A stretch of DNA of 6,015 nt from an uncultured Candidatus Udaeobacter sp. (GTDB taxonomy: Bacteria > Verrucomicrobiota > Verrucomicrobiia > Chthoniobacterales > UBA10450), in NCBI GenBank assembly GCA_955652715.1, contig CATPBS010000119.1, forward strand, positions 1 to 6,015. Reading direction: 5' to 3'. A program made the position numbers and the translations under genes. A model generated the notes under the pieces. It was not told the origin of the DNA. It searched no databases and worked only from the letters and a program-made list of their open reading frames with translations. Below, piece by piece: positions 5,931 to 6,015 of the stretch (positions are counted from its first letter, which is position 1; each line of letters starts with the position of its first letter).

Positions 5931-6015
5931 AGGCGCCTGAAAACCACCAATCGACACAAATGAACACCATTTTCCGAATTGCCCGTCTCCACAGGAGCGC
6001 GAGTTTTCTTGGCGC
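5931..6015. other. Right-edge non-coding DNA with a degenerate extragenic repeat
   Basis: Positions 5941-5970 (AAACCACCAATCGACACAAA followed by TGAACACCAT) resemble the repeat at 257 and 2305 but are the most degenerate copy. The remaining bases to the edge show no convincing gene. An ATG at 5960 on the plus strand stays open to the edge but has no ribosome site and lies inside the repeat. Confidence 0.4.

Noticed and set aside
5960..6015. Start of a plus-strand gene at ATG 5960
   Set aside because: It lies within the degenerate repeat, has no Shine-Dalgarno, and is too short to judge before the edge.

Overview
This window looks like a Gram-negative bacterial chromosome fragment of moderate GC content, most likely from the Verrucomicrobiota (soil Opitutae or Chthoniobacterales type) or a near relative. 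The reasons are the style of the large TonB-dependent receptor, a TMTC-like membrane glycosyltransferase next to a membrane/TPR protein, and degenerate extragenic repeats of the AACCACGAATGGACACGAAT kind between genes. The lineage is an inference from gene style and is not proven by any marker gene. All supported genes lie on the minus strand, so transcription runs from right to left.

Right edge to 5742: non-coding leader DNA. It holds a degenerate extragenic repeat, then a directly duplicated A-tract/TTGTCA/AATAA module (copies about 96 bp apart). A 15-codon ORF with a perfect ribosome binding site lies between the copies. The proximal copy ends 49 bp upstream of the receptor start codon.

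5741 to 2544: one intact, long gene for an outer-membrane TonB-dependent receptor (1065 aa). It has a signal peptide, a Pro/Ala linker, a plug domain and a C-terminal beta-barrel ending in Phe. A strong hairpin terminator follows 25 bp after its stop. Its substrate cannot be told from sequence.

2543 to 2262: intergenic DNA with the terminator, a REP-like palindromic element and another extragenic repeat copy.

2261 to 307: one ancestral gene for a polytopic membrane protein with about ten membrane segments and six C-terminal TPRs. It is broken by four frameshifts and lies in five overlapping reading-frame pieces. Either it is a decaying pseudogene or the assembly carries indels; three of the four breaks sit at or beside homopolymer runs.

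306 to 1: a short gap made of two opposed repeat copies, then the start of a second membrane gene that runs off the left edge. Its first 87 residues match the N-terminus of TMTC/PMT-like GT-C glycosyltransferases (F-I-W-D-D-E in the first loop, Y-Y-P-L, P-Y-H). The broken TPR gene and this gene are 43 bp apart and may once have been co-transcribed, perhaps in envelope protein glycosylation; that is inference. I see no CRISPR, tRNA, rRNA, phage or transposase gene.
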